In this document: in pieces, positions 42,740 through 54,335 of the stretch
Position numbering within the stretch: the first letter of the stretch is position 1
How the letters are laid out: every line of letters starts with the position of its first letter
NCBI GenBank assembly: GCA_022606425.2
Contig: JAHDVF020000223.1
Span: 1,027,501-1,091,500 of the forward strand
DNA from: Lepidostoma basale
Lineage: Eukaryota > Arthropoda > Insecta > Trichoptera > Lepidostomatidae
Length of the DNA: 64,000 nucleotides
Reading direction: 5' to 3'
The notes under the pieces: generated by a model
The model's input: the letters and a program-made list of their open reading frames with translations, nothing else
Databases searched by the model: none
What the model was told of the DNA's origin: nothing
Program-made: the position numbers and the translations under genes

Positions 42740-44386
42740 CATGTTGCTCCATTTTTAGTCAAAATTTTTAACAAATCTCTTCTAACAGGACAAGTCCCCT
42801 TTTTGCTCAAGAAAGCTATTGTTTCTCCCATATTAAAAAAACCTCAACTAGATTCCGAAAATCTTAGTAACTTCCGGCCCGTCTCAAATCTACCTTTCAT
42901 CTCTAAAGTTCTTGAAAAAGTTGTAGCCTCCCAAATTTCTAATCATCTTTCGACAAATAATATTTTGTCTAAATTACAATCCGCCTACAGACGTTTCCAT
43001 TCAACGGAGACGGGATTGCTTAGAGTCATGTCAGATTTAGTACTGGCAAACGAATCGGGCAAATTGGCACTGCTCTCCCTTCTGGACATGAGCGCTGCGT
43101 TTGACACAATTGATCACTTATATCTTATCCAACGATTAGCGATCACGTATGGTTTTAGAGGTAATGCCATAGACTGGCTAAATTCATATCTGTCGGATCG
43201 TTCACAAGCTGTGCAGCTAGCAGGTAAAAAATCCTCATTTACTAATATCCAATCTGGTGTGCCACAAGGCTCTGTTTTAGGACCCCTTTTATTTATCATG
43301 TTTACAAATGACGTTGCCAAAATAATAGAATCCTTTGGCCTCCTCTCACATTGCTATGCTGATGATCAGCAACTTTATTTTTTCTGCAACCCTGATGACA
43401 CCAAACATCTTACGTCAATAACTGTCAACTGCATTGATGCCATATCCAGATGGATGGCATCAAACAAACTTAAACTAAATCCATCCAAAACGGAATTTCT
43501 CTGGACTTCTTCCGCAAAGCGTCAACATCTTATCGATCATTCCTCAATTTCAACAGCTGACAATGATATCGTTCCCAAAAACTCCACAAAGCTTCTTGGT
43601 GTTTATCTTGACGAAAATCTGTCTCTAAAATCCCAAATTAATAACACGGTCAGCGCTAGTTTCTTCCACCTAAGACGATTAAAATCCGTCAAAAGGAGTA
43701 TTCCCCACGACACTTTCAAAACTCTTGTAAATTCCTTCGTTGTGTCACGACTTGATTATTGTAATGGAATTTATGCAAACATTCCAAAACAACAAATCAA
43801 CAAACTTCAATCTGCGTTCAATGCAGCAGCAAGGCTCATTAAAGGCATTCCAAAAAAGTCTCATATAACACAACATCTCAAAGAACTTCACTGGCTTAAA
43901 AGTCCAGAAAGAATCCAGTATAAACTCTGCTGGACAGTCTTCAAAGCGCTACATGGAATGGCACCAAGTTATATATCTGAACTCTGTATAAGCCTAAATT
44001 CACGGAAATCCACACTTCGCTCGGCGAACTCCTCAGCAATAGGAAGATTAGTTGAGCCGAAGCGTTGCCCCAGTACAAATTTCGGGGATCGAGCGTTCGC
44101 GGTAGCCGGTCCATCAGCTTGGAACAATCTCCCTTCACACCTTAGATGCATAAATGATCCGACAGATTTCAGATCTAAATTGAAAACCCATCTTTTTCAT
44201 ATTTCATACCCAATTTAAACATTTATACTTTGTTCTACTATACTTTCAAACCGATCGTTTTTTAAGCGGTCACATTTAGATTTTTAAGATTTAAAACACG
44301 TCTTAATGCGCCCTTGAGGTGATTACATCACAAAAACGGCGCTTTAAAAGTTAGCATATTATTATTATTATTATTATTATTATTAA
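42740..44386 (+). mobile_element. 5'-truncated L2-like LINE with ATT-repeat tail
   Basis: It has reverse transcriptase and 3' UTR only; the endonuclease is missing. The 3' UTR (44219..44356) ends GCGCCCTTGAGGTGATTAC... AACGGCGCTTT and then (ATT)n at 44357..44386. The same 3' end recurs at 51186..51370 (-), 17085..17165 (+), 37195..37265 (+) and 11665..11750 (-), so this is a family with several copies. Confidence 0.88.
42803..44218 (+). CDS. L2-like LINE reverse transcriptase, C-terminal part, open frame
   Basis: The open frame reads through upstream of 42803 to about 42749 with PFLVKIFNKSLLTGQV, so the listed start is not a true initiator. Motifs in order: ILKKPQLD, NFRPVSNLPFISKVLEKV, LLSLLDMSAAFDTIDH (catalytic Asp), SGVPQGSVLGPLLF, CYADDQQLYF (YADD pair), LGVYLDENLSLKSQI, and near the end AVAGPSAWNNLPSHLR with FRSKLKTHLF, the usual C-terminus of CR1/L2 elements. 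No stops over 471 codons suggests recent insertion, but without endonuclease it cannot move by itself. Confidence 0.9.
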   Translation: MLKKAIVSPILKKPQLDSENLSNFRPVSNLPFISKVLEKVVASQISNHLSTNNILSKLQSAYRRFHSTETGLLRVMSDLVLANESGKLALLSLLDMSAAFDTIDHLYLIQRLAITYGFRGNAIDWLNSYLSDRSQAVQLAGKKSSFTNIQSGVPQGSVLGPLLFIMFTNDVAKIIESFGLLSHCYADDQQLYFFCNPDDTKHLTSITVNCIDAISRWMASNKLKLNPSKTEFLWTSSAKRQHLIDHSSISTADNDIVPKNSTKLLGVYLDENLSLKSQINNTVSASFFHLRRLKSVKRSIPHDTFKTLVNSFVVSRLDYCNGIYANIPKQQINKLQSAFNAAARLIKGIPKKSHITQHLKELHWLKSPERIQYKLCWTVFKALHGMAPSYISELCISLNSRKSTLRSANSSAIGRLVEPKRCPSTNFGDRAFAVAGPSAWNNLPSHLRCINDPTDFRSKLKTHLFHISYPI

Positions 44387-44469
44387 GTAAAATAAGAAAG
44401 CGTAATAATCTAGGTTTCTTCTACAAATGTTGTATCGCCAGAAGAAAACTGGTTACTATAATTCGGGGA

Positions 44470-45050
44470 AAAAACCGATTGCTATTATCTTAATTTTTTT
44501 ATTTTTTATTTAATTTATTAAAAAAAAAAAACAATTGGGTTATATATGGTTAAATTTTTAGATCTTACTATTAATTATGTATTGTTTCAGATATTTTTTA
44601 TATTGAGTTGTAGTGAGATTCCATATGTCTTTTGGTAGTTCATTGTAAAGTTTCAGTCCGTTGTTCAATATCCTTGATTGTCCTGTCTTAGTTCGTGCAA
44701 TCGGTAAGTGATATCTGTCACAATTCCTGGTCCAGTGTCTGTGTATGTCTGAATTTTTAGTTAATTTGTAGGTGCTGTCTGTTGTCTTTTCCATGGTCAC
44801 TCTGCGTACAATTTTTAAGGTCTCATATTTGGTCAGGTCTGAAATGTCCATTTGTTTTGTTTGTCTGTAAACTTGTATGGTTGGGGTAAGGTAGTCAATG
44901 TTATATGCTAATTTTATTATTTTATTTTGTTGTCTTTGGAGTCTGGATATGTCCTTTTGTTTAACCATTGTTTAACCATATTTTGTTTTCGAGTATTTAA
45001 CATGGATGTCTTGTGTTCTGTTCATGAATTGCCTAGCATTTGTCTTTAGG
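44470..45050 (-). mobile_element. 5'-truncated LINE with C-terminal reverse-transcriptase piece
   Basis: A 136-codon frame (44558..44968) reads ISRLQRQQNKIIKLAYNIDY, SDLTKYETLKIVRR, then RTKTGQSRILNNGLKLYNEL and PKDIWNL, which follows the C-terminal pattern of non-LTR reverse transcriptases. In-frame text continues upstream as NARQFMNRTQDIHVKYSK. The 3' end meets a T-rich plus-strand tract (A tail) at 44490..44533. The catalytic part is absent. Confidence 0.65.
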
Positions 45051-45425
45051 GATACATCTCGGAGGAATGGATGCAGTTCTCAACAGAGGCGTCCAGCTTT
45101 CGCATGCGCGCGCATGAGAATGAACTAGTGCAATGATCTTTTTCAATAAATAAAAAACGCCGGACCAGTTCCTCGCTCTGATCTCATTTGAATTGTGACA
45201 ACGAATAATGATGTTTCGTATATAACAGAAATACATATCTGATTTAAATAACGTCATTTACTAGTCGTTACATATGTAAAAATTGTATTCTTAGATTCAA
45301 CTTATTTCAGGTATATTTCCTGTATTGTGGAGTTTATCCCTTAATTGTTTTCAACAATGTATTGGGTCACGTTAATTATCTTAATTATCGTATTCGTCTC
45401 CTTTAAAGCGTATATATGAACAACA

Positions 45426-45615
45426 TGTCGACCTTCGTGGCAGAGTGGTAAGAGCTCTGACTTCCATACCGAAGGTTCCGGGTTCGATTACCGGCGATGG
45501 CAGTGTGATTGTAACACTGTCATTGGTCTGGTTTAGAATTCTCGTGACAATAAAATACCTAAAATAAATTGTATACAGTAATTGAGTTCAAACGGCCTGT
45601 TGTATACAAGGAAAA
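45426..45615 (+). mobile_element. tRNA-derived SINE
   Basis: ACCTTCGTGGCAGAGTGG and GGGTTCGATTA boxes, body to CGTGACAATAAAAT; then a second 3' module TATACAGTAATTGAGTTCAA and ACGGCCTGTTGTATAC. Confidence 0.8.
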
Positions 45616-46084
45616 AAACACGTTTGATTTTCGCTATATTTGAAAATGCCTTACAAAAGACGTCATTCACATTAAATTATTTTTTACTTCCAAAGAACAG
45701 ATTTTTTCATTCGTATTAATTATTTCGTAGAAAATTTAAAAGACGAATAGCTTCCTCGGCGTCTTTGTAAACGTGACATATTTTTGTTTACAGGAAGCTT
45801 TTTATTTCGATGAAATTGTAGGTATTTTATAAAGAAGCAAGAAACACCGGTCTTGTTTAATTATAATCACGCTAAAAGCGGTCTCTAGCTAAGCGCGCGC
45901 GGGAGATTTTAAAACCGCGAGATGAATTTCTGTTTTCAATTTCTTTGAAACAAGGCGCGCTAAGTCTTGTCGTTTTGCTAAAACACCTACCCGGTGACGA
46001 ACATCGCGACATTGTTTGCTCCGAGGACATTCGCTGTAATAGCAATCGAAAACTAAATATCAGCTAGTCTCGGAAGCCTAGGCG

Positions 46085-46690
46085 TACAAATGTTATAAAC
46101 AAAATAATGAAACGGTCATCAGAATGGTTTGGACACATGGAAAGAATGAAATAAGAAAGTATACGTTAACGATGTAATTGTAACAAGGTATAGAGCATAG
46201 GTTTCTAATATTTTCTGGACCACCGCCCCCTTTGCAAGAAAAATAAACGTTCAACGCCCCCCTCCCATAAAAGTTATTCCAAAAAAGGGAAAATTATTGC
46301 AATACATACAATAACAAAATAAACCAATATTTAAGTTTAATTTGCTTAATTAGTACCTACGTGATAAGCGTGTTTGTTTTGTCTTTTTAGACTATATTTT
46401 TTTATCTGCCCACGCTCTCTATTTTTTCTGGGTCTTCTACTGCCCCCCTGAAAGTCTCAAACGCCCACAAGGGGGCGTTATCGCCCACTTTGAGAACCTA
46501 GGGTATAGAGGAAGGCCGAGTAAACGTGGCACGATCAAATCAAATATAAAATTTCGGCCAGAGATAAATTTCTGAGAAATAGACGTGTGCGCATGACACA
46601 ATGAATAAATGTTGGGGAATCGAGAGAAGTATGCCAGGAACGGACAGTATGGCAGTCAATTTTTTCTGCCTACTCCTGATGGTTATTTAG
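46085..46690 (+). mobile_element. TTAG-tailed LINE split by a hAT element
   Basis: Consensus stops at GTATAGAG (46188..46195) and resumes with the same eight bases at 46503, then GAAGGCCGAGTAAACGTGGC. Confidence 0.8.
46196..46502. mobile_element. 307-bp hAT element with 8-bp target duplication
   Basis: GTATAGAG at 46188..46195 and 46503..46510 flank ends CATAGGTTTCTAATATTTTC and CACTTTGAGAACCTAGG. Ends are imperfect inverses with the GGTTCTCAAA core of a widespread hAT group. C-rich internal blocks (CCGCCCCCTTTG) recur near each end. It interrupts a LINE. Confidence 0.9.
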
Positions 46691-46719
46691 TTTTTATATT
46701 TAAAACAAATATATACATA

Positions 46720-46860
46720 TATGGTACAACCGATGCTGTCCACTGCTGGACATAGAACTTCCCTATACTTCTCCACTCACTCCTTCACTCAGTCACCAGC
46801 AATTGTATCATCAGATCATCGGATGTAGGGTCCTCCTAAAGGTGGGACCACCAAGAAGAA
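46720..46860 (-). pseudogene. RTE-like LINE 3' fragment, decayed
   Basis: CTGTCCACTGCTGGACATAG then CTCACTCAGTCACCAGCAAT parallels 60855..60945. Confidence 0.55.
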
Positions 46861-46899
46861 TGTGAAGAAAAGCGATGTACGATAAACATCTTACACTAA

Positions 46900-47165
46900 T
46901 ATAAGGTATATGAATGAGCCTTCAATAAAATTACGTAAGAGACACTAAGATGTTTTGTACATATAGAACAAATCTATGAGGAAACAAATATCAAACAAAT
47001 GAATAAAGATTCGCGGGAGGTTGAGGAAAATATGCCATTACCAAATCAGTTAATTACTAAAAGACGACCATTTTATAACTAGTTAAAATCGTGGAGCGTG
47101 GCGGTCTATCTTGTCTGCCTACCCTTCTGCAAAACGGTGCGATGGTTAGTTAGTTAGTTAATTAA
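46900..47165 (+). mobile_element. TTAG-tailed LINE fragment, diverged
   Basis: GAGACACTAAGATGTTTTGTAC ... CGGTGCGATGG and three TTAG units. Confidence 0.65.
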
Positions 47166-47397
47166 AAAAATTAACCTCATACAAGTAAATCTCGTTTCAC
47201 TGCATTATGTTTATCTGGAGGCAGCATCGGCGATCCGAGATCCGGATATCCAAACTGTCGGATATCACATTAACTACACGAGTATTGAATAGTTATTAAA
47301 AAAATACTACGCACTACGCCGAGTTTAAAATAGATGGATTTAATTAACCCCTTTAAAACTAATCACATCGTAAAATAACAACTTTTCATTTATTTAG

Positions 47398-47470
47398 ATC
47401 AAAGGTTCCCAACCTTTTCTCGATCATCGCCCTCTTTAAAAGAAACAATTCCAATGTCCCTGCTTCATTA
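47398..47470 (+). mobile_element. possible hAT left end fragment
   Basis: CAAAGGTTCCCAACCTTTTC then CATCGCCCTCTTTAAAAG resembles the left end of 46196..46502. No right end or duplication found. Confidence 0.4.
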
Positions 47471-47629
47471 TAGTTACACTAAATATTGAAATATTGTTAC
47501 ACATTATAATAATAATATGTCAACCTATAGAGCGTCATTCGCGTCACCTCAAGGGAGAATATCTATTGAAAATTATAAATTTAAAAAAATATGAAATGAA
47601 ACCACGTTTTGAGGATTTAATTTAATTTT

Positions 47630-47765
47630 ATTGGATGACATGTGTTGCCTTGCTAAGACATTATCTAATGAAGCAAGCCTTAGCAAGACGAAACATGTCA
47701 TTTACATAAAATAAAATAAAGCTTCCAGAGAACAGATGTTTTCATTCGTATTAATTATTTAACTT
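47630..47765. repeat. inverted pair of Penelope-like segments
   Basis: GATGACATGTGTTGCCTTGC (minus-strand motif) faces AAGCCTTAGCAAGACGAAAC ATGTCATT; the two are head to head 4 bases apart. Confidence 0.55.
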
Positions 47766-47769
47766 GGAG

Positions 47770-48560
47770 TTTTAAATCATCGTTCAAAAATTTAAAAAAA
47801 AGAATATTAAGTATACAATGTAGAAGTGTGTTAGAATCACCTTCCCTTCCTACTATCCGCCCCTCTAATTGTAAGAAGAATTGGTGGTAATATAGTTAAT
47901 GTAATTTACGAAAATAAAAAACAAGAAATAATTGTTGTTAATCCGGTTTAGTTGTTTGAGAGATTATGAAATTTCAGAGAAACTCCACGGACCACCGCTG
48001 GTGGACGTTGTCCCGAGAACTGGAGTGAAAAAAGTTGATTTGCCACGATCGGCAGAGCGACCGAGCCGCGGTAAAAACAAGAAATCACTGTCAAGCCTGT
48101 GTTGGTGAATGGAAAAGATTCATTTCGCTCGAATACGATAAATAATTATTATTAAACGGAAATAAATAGCGACAAATTTACTTAGCATAGCATATCACAA
48201 TCTAACGGAGGGTTCCCGACCACGTGGCCAACCACTGAAAAGATGGCGAAATGGTTTACAGTCCACGTCCCAAAGGTACGGAGATGCAATCAATAAAGGT
48301 CATCAGACTTTTAAGGAGAAAAAGATGCGATAAAAGGAAGTGTAAAAAAGGAAAAAAGAAGAGAATAAGGGGTTATCCGGACACCCCATAATACGCATCT
48401 AGCAGATATCTAAAAGATGGATACTATATGAAATGGCGAATTGCTAGAATAATCCTTTAATAGGTCCATAGGTGTCCAGACTCAATGTCTGACCTGACTA
48501 TGATCGCAAACTAAAGTCGAGTCTGCTATAATTGCATAAGCTATACGGTATTTTATTCAA
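47770..48560. other. stretch without recognised features
   Basis: No open frame above 60 codons and no shared repeat was recognised. Confidence 0.4.
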
Positions 48561-48574
48561 TTATGAATATCTTA

Positions 48575-49020
48575 TGTATGAAAGCGAAGCATGGAGCTGA
48601 CAAAAGAAGAATAAAAATAGAATAAATGCAGTAGAAATGAGATCTCTTAGACGAATGTGTGGATACTCTATGTATGATAGAGTGTCGAATGAAAATATAA
48701 GAAGTGAATGCGGTACGAATGAATGATGGTGTTATGAACAAAATAATGAAAGGATCATTAAGATAGTTAGAAAGAATGATAAAAAGTATATGTTAACGAT
48801 GAAAATGGAACTAGAAATAGAGGAAGACCGAGAAAAACGTGGCACGATCAAATAAATCTAAAATTTAATGTCGGCCACGTGAGGAGTCAGATAAATCGAC
48901 GCGCGTGCATGACACGATGTATGAATGTAGAGGAATCGAGAGAAATATGCTAGGAAAGAAAAGTGTGCCAGTCCATTCTTTCTGCTCACCCCTTCGACGA
49001 GACGGCGTTAGTTAGTTATT
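48575..49020 (+). mobile_element. TTAG-tailed LINE fragment
   Basis: TGTATGAAAGCGAAGCATGG to GACGGCGTTAGTTAG; includes the full tail segment with small deletions. Confidence 0.8.
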
Positions 49021-49201
49021 TTATTCAATTCGAATAAAACCCAAAATCTTCAATACAGTTTTTTTTCTTCAAAACAGTATCAATATTCGATGCATTCATC
49101 TGGCTGCGATTAAATAATTATAAAACCTTCAAAGAATGAAGAATCACCCGCTTTTGGATGTAACGTAAAGTCGTGCATACACGCGAATAAGCGATGTAAC
49201 A

Positions 49202-49390
49202 ATGCTGGCAGAACTAATATTTATCAGACACGAAATGCGAAAACAACCATTCAACCAAAACAAAAGACCAAACAGGCCATACTCGTATAAAGATATTTCT
49301 GATGCATTCACTAAACCATTGAACCGTGTCGCACTAAACTCATTCTTCGATCAATTTGGAGTTGGGCACGGCGAGCATTATTTCTAAACA
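49202..49390 (+). pseudogene. possible Copia-type RNase H end
   Basis: SYKDISDAFTKPLNRVALNS loosely resembles the ADxFTKPL segment ending Copia polyproteins. No integrase, reverse transcriptase or LTR nearby. Weak. Confidence 0.3.
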
Positions 49391-49574
49391 CGTACGTTTA
49401 GGATACCCAGGACGGAGAATAACAAATCGATGTGATGATGTCGTTGACAACCGCAGGAATAACAAAACTCAACACCCCCACGAAAAGAACAAACAAACAA
49501 AAAAATACTTCTCGTCTCGTTCAATGCAAATGCTCCATATTATAATATTATTATTATTTTGTTTAATCTTTCTT

Positions 49575-49792
49575 TACATCATTACAGCGCGAGCCAAATC
49601 AATATAAAAGTATAGCTATCATATTGATTCTCGTGACATGTGATAGGCAACCAATCTATCGCCAATTTATTGTCGCGTGAATTCTACGCCAGATCAAAGG
49701 CAGTGTAACAATAACACTCGAATCGAACCCGGAAACTTCAGTGTAGCAGTCAAAGCACTTTCCACTAGACCACGAAGGTCGTATTTTTTTAT
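49575..49792 (-). mobile_element. tRNA-derived SINE
   Basis: Reversed CATCATTACAGCGCGAGCC body and head CTAGACCACGAAGGTCGT; part of the head (discriminating GCCATCGCC) is deleted. Confidence 0.75.
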
Positions 49793-49894
49793 TTTTTTAT
49801 GTGTTAACGGAGGAATTCGGTCATATTTATTGTTTCTTGGACAATTATATGAACTCCATATTAATACAAAAATTAATTCTTGGTGGTGAAAGTA

Positions 49895-50290
49895 CATTCA
49901 AATCAAATCAAATCAAATCAGTTTATTTCATCAACAGACATTACAACATTAATTTTTAAGGCATCTATTGAGAACAGGTAAAATAATATTATATATTGTG
50001 TATAGTATACTACCAGAAACGCACGAGAGATGGTTCAACATTAGGAAGACAGGATACTCTCCAGAATTAAGAGTATTTGCCTTCTGAGCGTAAAGACGTA
50101 AAGACGTCGATCTCCGAGGAGACCGCGTTCAGTAGATTAATTGCTCTTCCCACCGGTGACACCAGAGGCAGGTTGGTTCTGGCGGCCGGTAGGTAAAACA
50201 ATCTATGCTGTCGGAGATATCTATCAGGGACAAAAAGCCGAACACCCTCCAGCACGGCCGAGTTCTCGAAATATCCCCTGAGTAATCTAA
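49895..50290 (-). mobile_element. GATTT-tailed LINE 3' end with C-terminal coding remnant
   Basis: Four AATCA units at 49897..49918 form the tail. The minus frame reads EGVRLFVPDRYLRQHRLFYL, PAARTNLPLVSPVGRAINLL and SSEIDVFTS, the RTN..SP..R signature at the end of jockey-like reverse transcriptases. Confidence 0.75.
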
Positions 50291-50329
50291 AGAAATGGGT
50301 TATGAGATGCCCATCTCATACAGAAGACA

Positions 50330-50490
50330 AACACTCTTGACTGAGAGTATCTTGTCTTCATAAAGTCGAAACATCCCTCATGCGTTCCTGGTATTTTATA
50401 TTATTTATATATTATATTTTACCTATTCTCAACAATACCTTTAATTTGGTTTATAACGTCTTTTTAGAAAATAAACGGATTTGTCTTGAA
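50330..50490 (+). mobile_element. GATTT-family LINE 3' end, facing copy
   Basis: ACACTCTTGACTGAGAGTATC, GCGTTCCTGGTATTTT and CGGATTTGTCTTG; opposite in orientation to the neighbour at 49895..50290. Confidence 0.65.
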
Positions 50491-50674
50491 ATATATTTTT
50501 TTAAACTCTTGATATGCATTACAAACACAATTATCTATGAAGTATGTATCACGAAAAAAATAGTTAAATTATACAGTTTTGCCTTAAAATATCATGTGAA
50601 GGTTTGGTTAAGGGATGTATGATAATAAAAAATAGGTAATTTTTAAATAAAAACATTGATATGAAAATGTACAC

Positions 50675-50915
50675 ATGAATGAAGAAAGAATGGCTAAGAA
50701 TGTATACTTTAACGATGTGAGTACGAGTCGAAGAAAGAATATATGGCTTGACCAAATTAATTACATTTTAAAGGTCGATCTTGTTAAAAGTTGGAAGAAT
50801 CGGCTTGCGTATATGACTCGTTTTATGAATGTGAAGGAAGCTAGAAAGGTGTATAAGGATAGAGTTGTGTGGCGGTACATAATTTCTACCTATCCGGAGA
50901 AACGGCGTGACGGTA
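50675..50915 (+). mobile_element. TTAG-tailed LINE fragment
   Basis: A frame reading MNEERMAKNVYFNDV, WLDQINYILKVDL, NRLAYMTRFMNVKEA and WRYIISTYPE. Confidence 0.75.
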
Positions 50916-51185
50916 TTTTTGTTGTTGTTAAATACATAATTATAATAACACAGACGCCATTAATACAATAGTTTTAGATGGTTGTGGTACTTGGTTAGAT
51001 GTAAAAAGCCCTAAATTCACACGAGACCGAACCTTTTCAATACTACAATAATCAAACGCCCACACGCTATCCACGTGTCCAAGGTGAGTCTTATAACAAG
51101 ATTTTTGTAATTTTGATATAGCCCTATACGAATAGCATAATACACCCCACAACAGTCATAATATAAATAGGCAAAAACCGAATGT

Positions 51186-51186
51186 C

Positions 51187-51222
<36 letters not shown>

Positions 51223-51370
51223 TGCTAACTTTTAAAGCGCCGTTTTTGTGATGTAATCACCTCAAGACGTGTTATAAATCTTAAAAATCTAAATGTGACC
51301 GCTTAAAAAACGATCGGTTTAAAAGTATAGTAGAACAAAGTATAAATGTTTAAATTGGGTATGAAATATC
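51186..51370 (-). mobile_element. L2-like LINE 3' end with ATA-repeat tail
   Basis: Nearly identical, in reverse, to the 3' UTR of 44200..44386. The plus strand shows about twelve ATA units at 51187..51222, then AAAGCGCCGTTTTTGTGATG. It is a 5'-truncated copy containing only the final codons. Confidence 0.85.
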
Positions 51371-51544
51371 ATCAAGAAAGTGTACGAGAATATTTTGAAT
51401 ACAAGAAAGCGAGAGGAATACTTCGATTCTATCCAAAATCAATTTGAAATTAACACGATGCGCGTGTTCGACAACGTTTCTGGATTATTTTGATGACGAT
51501 TGTGCAGTGAATAAAGTTTTCAAAGGATAGAAAATCTTTATTTC

Positions 51545-51655
51545 CGCTCTCCGAAGGGATAGGCAGAAATAATAGACCGCCACACTACTTTTTCTGACAT
51601 AATTATCTTGGTTCCTCAATACTCATACATCGTGTCATGCACGCGCGACGATTTA
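51545..51655 (-). mobile_element. TTAG-tailed LINE 3' fragment
   Basis: CTCTCCGAAGGGATAGGCAG ... CATCGTGTCATGCACGCGCG. Confidence 0.65.
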
Positions 51656-51840
51656 AAACTTTATTTTCTAGATTTTCTCCCAGTGGTCTCTCCTTTCTCC
51701 TCCTCTTCCTCTTTGCGACGTCGTCTCTGCGCTGTGCTTCAAAGTCTTGCGTGCCTTTATGTACTGTTGTTCTCCACCTTGGTCTATCTTCTGCAGTCTA
51801 TTTATAGAGTATTCTATCTTTCGTAACGTCGACTCTTTAT
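51656..51840 (-). pseudogene. possible LINE reverse-transcriptase C-terminal remnant
   Basis: The minus strand reads TAEDRPRWRTTVHKGTQDFE followed by AQRRDDVAKRKRRRK, resembling the DRxxWR segment ending many R1/RTE-type ORF2 proteins. No other motif supports it. Confidence 0.35.
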
Positions 51841-52369
51841 TCGTTTGTTCCTAGCCGACGTGTTATCCCAAAATGACACCTTAAGTGTTTCTATATTTGT
51901 AAGGCTATTTACAGAAAAAAATATTTTAAAATAAAAACCTAGAGAGAAAAGCCGAAAAAATACGATGCTTTTAAAGTGGGTGGCAAGAAATGATTCTCAA
52001 GAAATACGAGGACGTCATGTAGCACTTATGCTAAAATGGCACAGATTTTTCTTTTCCAGTTTAATGTACATAGATCATAAAAGGTAGAATAATCTGAAAA
52101 TGTATGATACATGCGTCCAAACAAAAAATACCAGATCCATCACATAACTGCGGCCATCTTTACTATAATAGACACATTATCAACCGGAAACTTCAGGGGT
52201 CATGATCCTTATCGATGAGGCAAACGATTTTTAAATACGAGTAAGTAGAACGCCTTTCTTATGTCAGCCCTTGAGGAGATAAAAACGAATTGTGTGAAGA
52301 AACGTTTCTTAAAAACAGATTAGTTTAACGTACATGCAGATAAACATGCAATAAAAAAATAACTAGTCC
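51840..52369. other. stretch without recognised features
   Basis: AT-rich; nothing identified. Confidence 0.4.
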
Positions 52370-53215
52370 TGTAGGCAGAAAGACTGGACCGCCACACTTC
52401 TTTCTTTCCTGACATTTTTCTCGTTCCTTAACATTCATAGATCGTATTATGATAATCACGCCGATTTCTCCGACTTCTCACGTGCCGACATTAAATATTT
52501 GATTGATTTGATCGTAAACGTTTTCCTTGGTCTTTATCTATTATATTTCGTATACATATACTTTTATTAAGATTATTTCTTCATTCATTATTTCCATGTG
52601 CCCAAAGCATTCAAATAATCTTTTCATTATTTTTTTCATTGAACTTTCATTCGCACTGTATTAAAAATTTTAATTCGCATTAGACATTCTCATCATAAAA
52701 AAAATTACCACGTCTAAGAGATCTGTCATTTCTTCGAATGTTCAGATAAATTATAACTAAATTACCATCACGCCGTCTCCCGGAAGGGGTAGTCAGAAAT
52801 AATGGACTGCCACTCTTTTCTTTCCTGACATATACCTCTCGCTTCCTCAACATTCATACATTGTGTCATGCACGCGCGTCGATTCCTCAGACTCCTCACG
52901 TGGTCGACATTTAATATTTGATTTATTTGATCGTGCCACGTTTTCCTCAGTTATCCTCTATTTCTAGATATATTTACATCGTTAACATATACGAGTACTT
53001 TTTTATCATTCTTTCTGACCACCTTAATTCTCCTTTCATTATTTTGTTCACAATTATCATTCGCACTGCATTCACTTCTTATATTTTCATTCGACTCTTT
53101 ATCATACACAAAGTATAAACACATTCGTCTAAGAGATCTCATTTCTACTGTATTTATTCTACTTTCATCCTTATTTTGCCAGTTCCATGATTCGCTTCCA
53201 TACATACGGGTTGGA
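52370..53215 (-). mobile_element. two adjacent TTAG-tailed LINE fragments
   Basis: 52370..52735 and 52750..53215 each repeat the reversed consensus; the second is long and reads YGSESWNWQNKDESRIN and MRSLRRMCLYFVYDK. Confidence 0.8.
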
Positions 53216-53219
53216 TGTA

Positions 53220-53984
53220 GGTGCCAAAATGAGATTATTATACATAGCTAGAAACATGGGATGGACCGTCATTCTCATATACGAGTATACCATTATTCTA
53301 TAATACAATAGTTTCGAGTCGTCATCATCCATAATTGTCATACACGTCGATAATTTTTATTTACTAAACAAATTTTAAAATTGGAATTCATGGAATCGAC
53401 GGATGTCTGGAAACCCAATCATCATTGAGCGGGCCAGCTCAAGAATTCTGAAAGATATATTTTGTATAACTGAAAATAAATGATATTTTCTAACTGAAAG
53501 TGAATGTCGATGTGACCTGACAGGACACGAAAACCCTTTCTATTCCCTTGATAACCCCTTTCTATTCGCGTATCACCCGCTGACAAAATGTGTTGGTGAT
53601 CAGATAATGTTAAATGCAACAGGCGTAGTTATATTATTTTCGTATATAACTACGATCAGTGCTTTGAAAAATGGTTTGCAATAAAGCATAATAATATTCA
53701 AATTTATTGTTTCTTGAACAATGACGTTAAACTCCACATTAAAGAATTAATACGATACATTAACAAAATTCAAATACAGGTATGTAAAATCATTAACATA
53801 ACAATTTGAACATATTTGTTAAAAGTTTTTAAAAATTAAAAGATTTAATTTTGAACATTACCTTTCTGGTTTAAATAACGTCATTTAGAATTAATTACCT
53901 ATGTATGTAAACAATTCATAAATTAACTTTAATTTAACTAGTTCCGAGTAATACTTCACTAAATTCTGGAGGTAACTTACTAAC
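53220..53984. other. stretch without recognised features
   Basis: AT-rich; only short compositional frames. Confidence 0.4.
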
Positions 53985-54335
53985 TAACTAACCATCACGC
54001 CGTTTCCCCGGAGGGGTCGCCGGATGGATCGCCACGGAGAGAGGATGGATCGCCACATTGTTCCTTCCTTGGCCTTCTTCGACTTCTTTTTCCATTCACA
54101 CTACTTGTATACATCTTTTTAACTATTCTTCCCTGATTCATTCGTTCCATATATCCAAGCCATCTTAGTGACCCTTTCATAATTTTATTTATCACGCATT
54201 CATCCGCCTTACGTTCCTTTCTTACTTCATCATTAGATATTCTATCATAGATTGCTTTTTCGCACATTCTTCTTAGTGACCTCATCTTTCTTTCACTTTC
54301 ATCATTCTTCTGCCAACTCTAAGCTTTACTTCCAT
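53985..54335 (-). mobile_element. TTAG-tailed LINE fragment, distinct subfamily
   Basis: CTAACTAACTAACCATCACG start; the minus frame has MRSLRRMCEKAIYDR, INKIMKGSLRWLGYMERM and VNGKRSRRRPRK; a duplicated GGATCGCCAC lies near its 3' end. Confidence 0.75.

Noticed and set aside
49202..49390. A Copia retrotransposon
   Set aside because: Only one weak motif; no LTRs, primer site or polymerase text nearby. Kept only as a low-confidence remnant.
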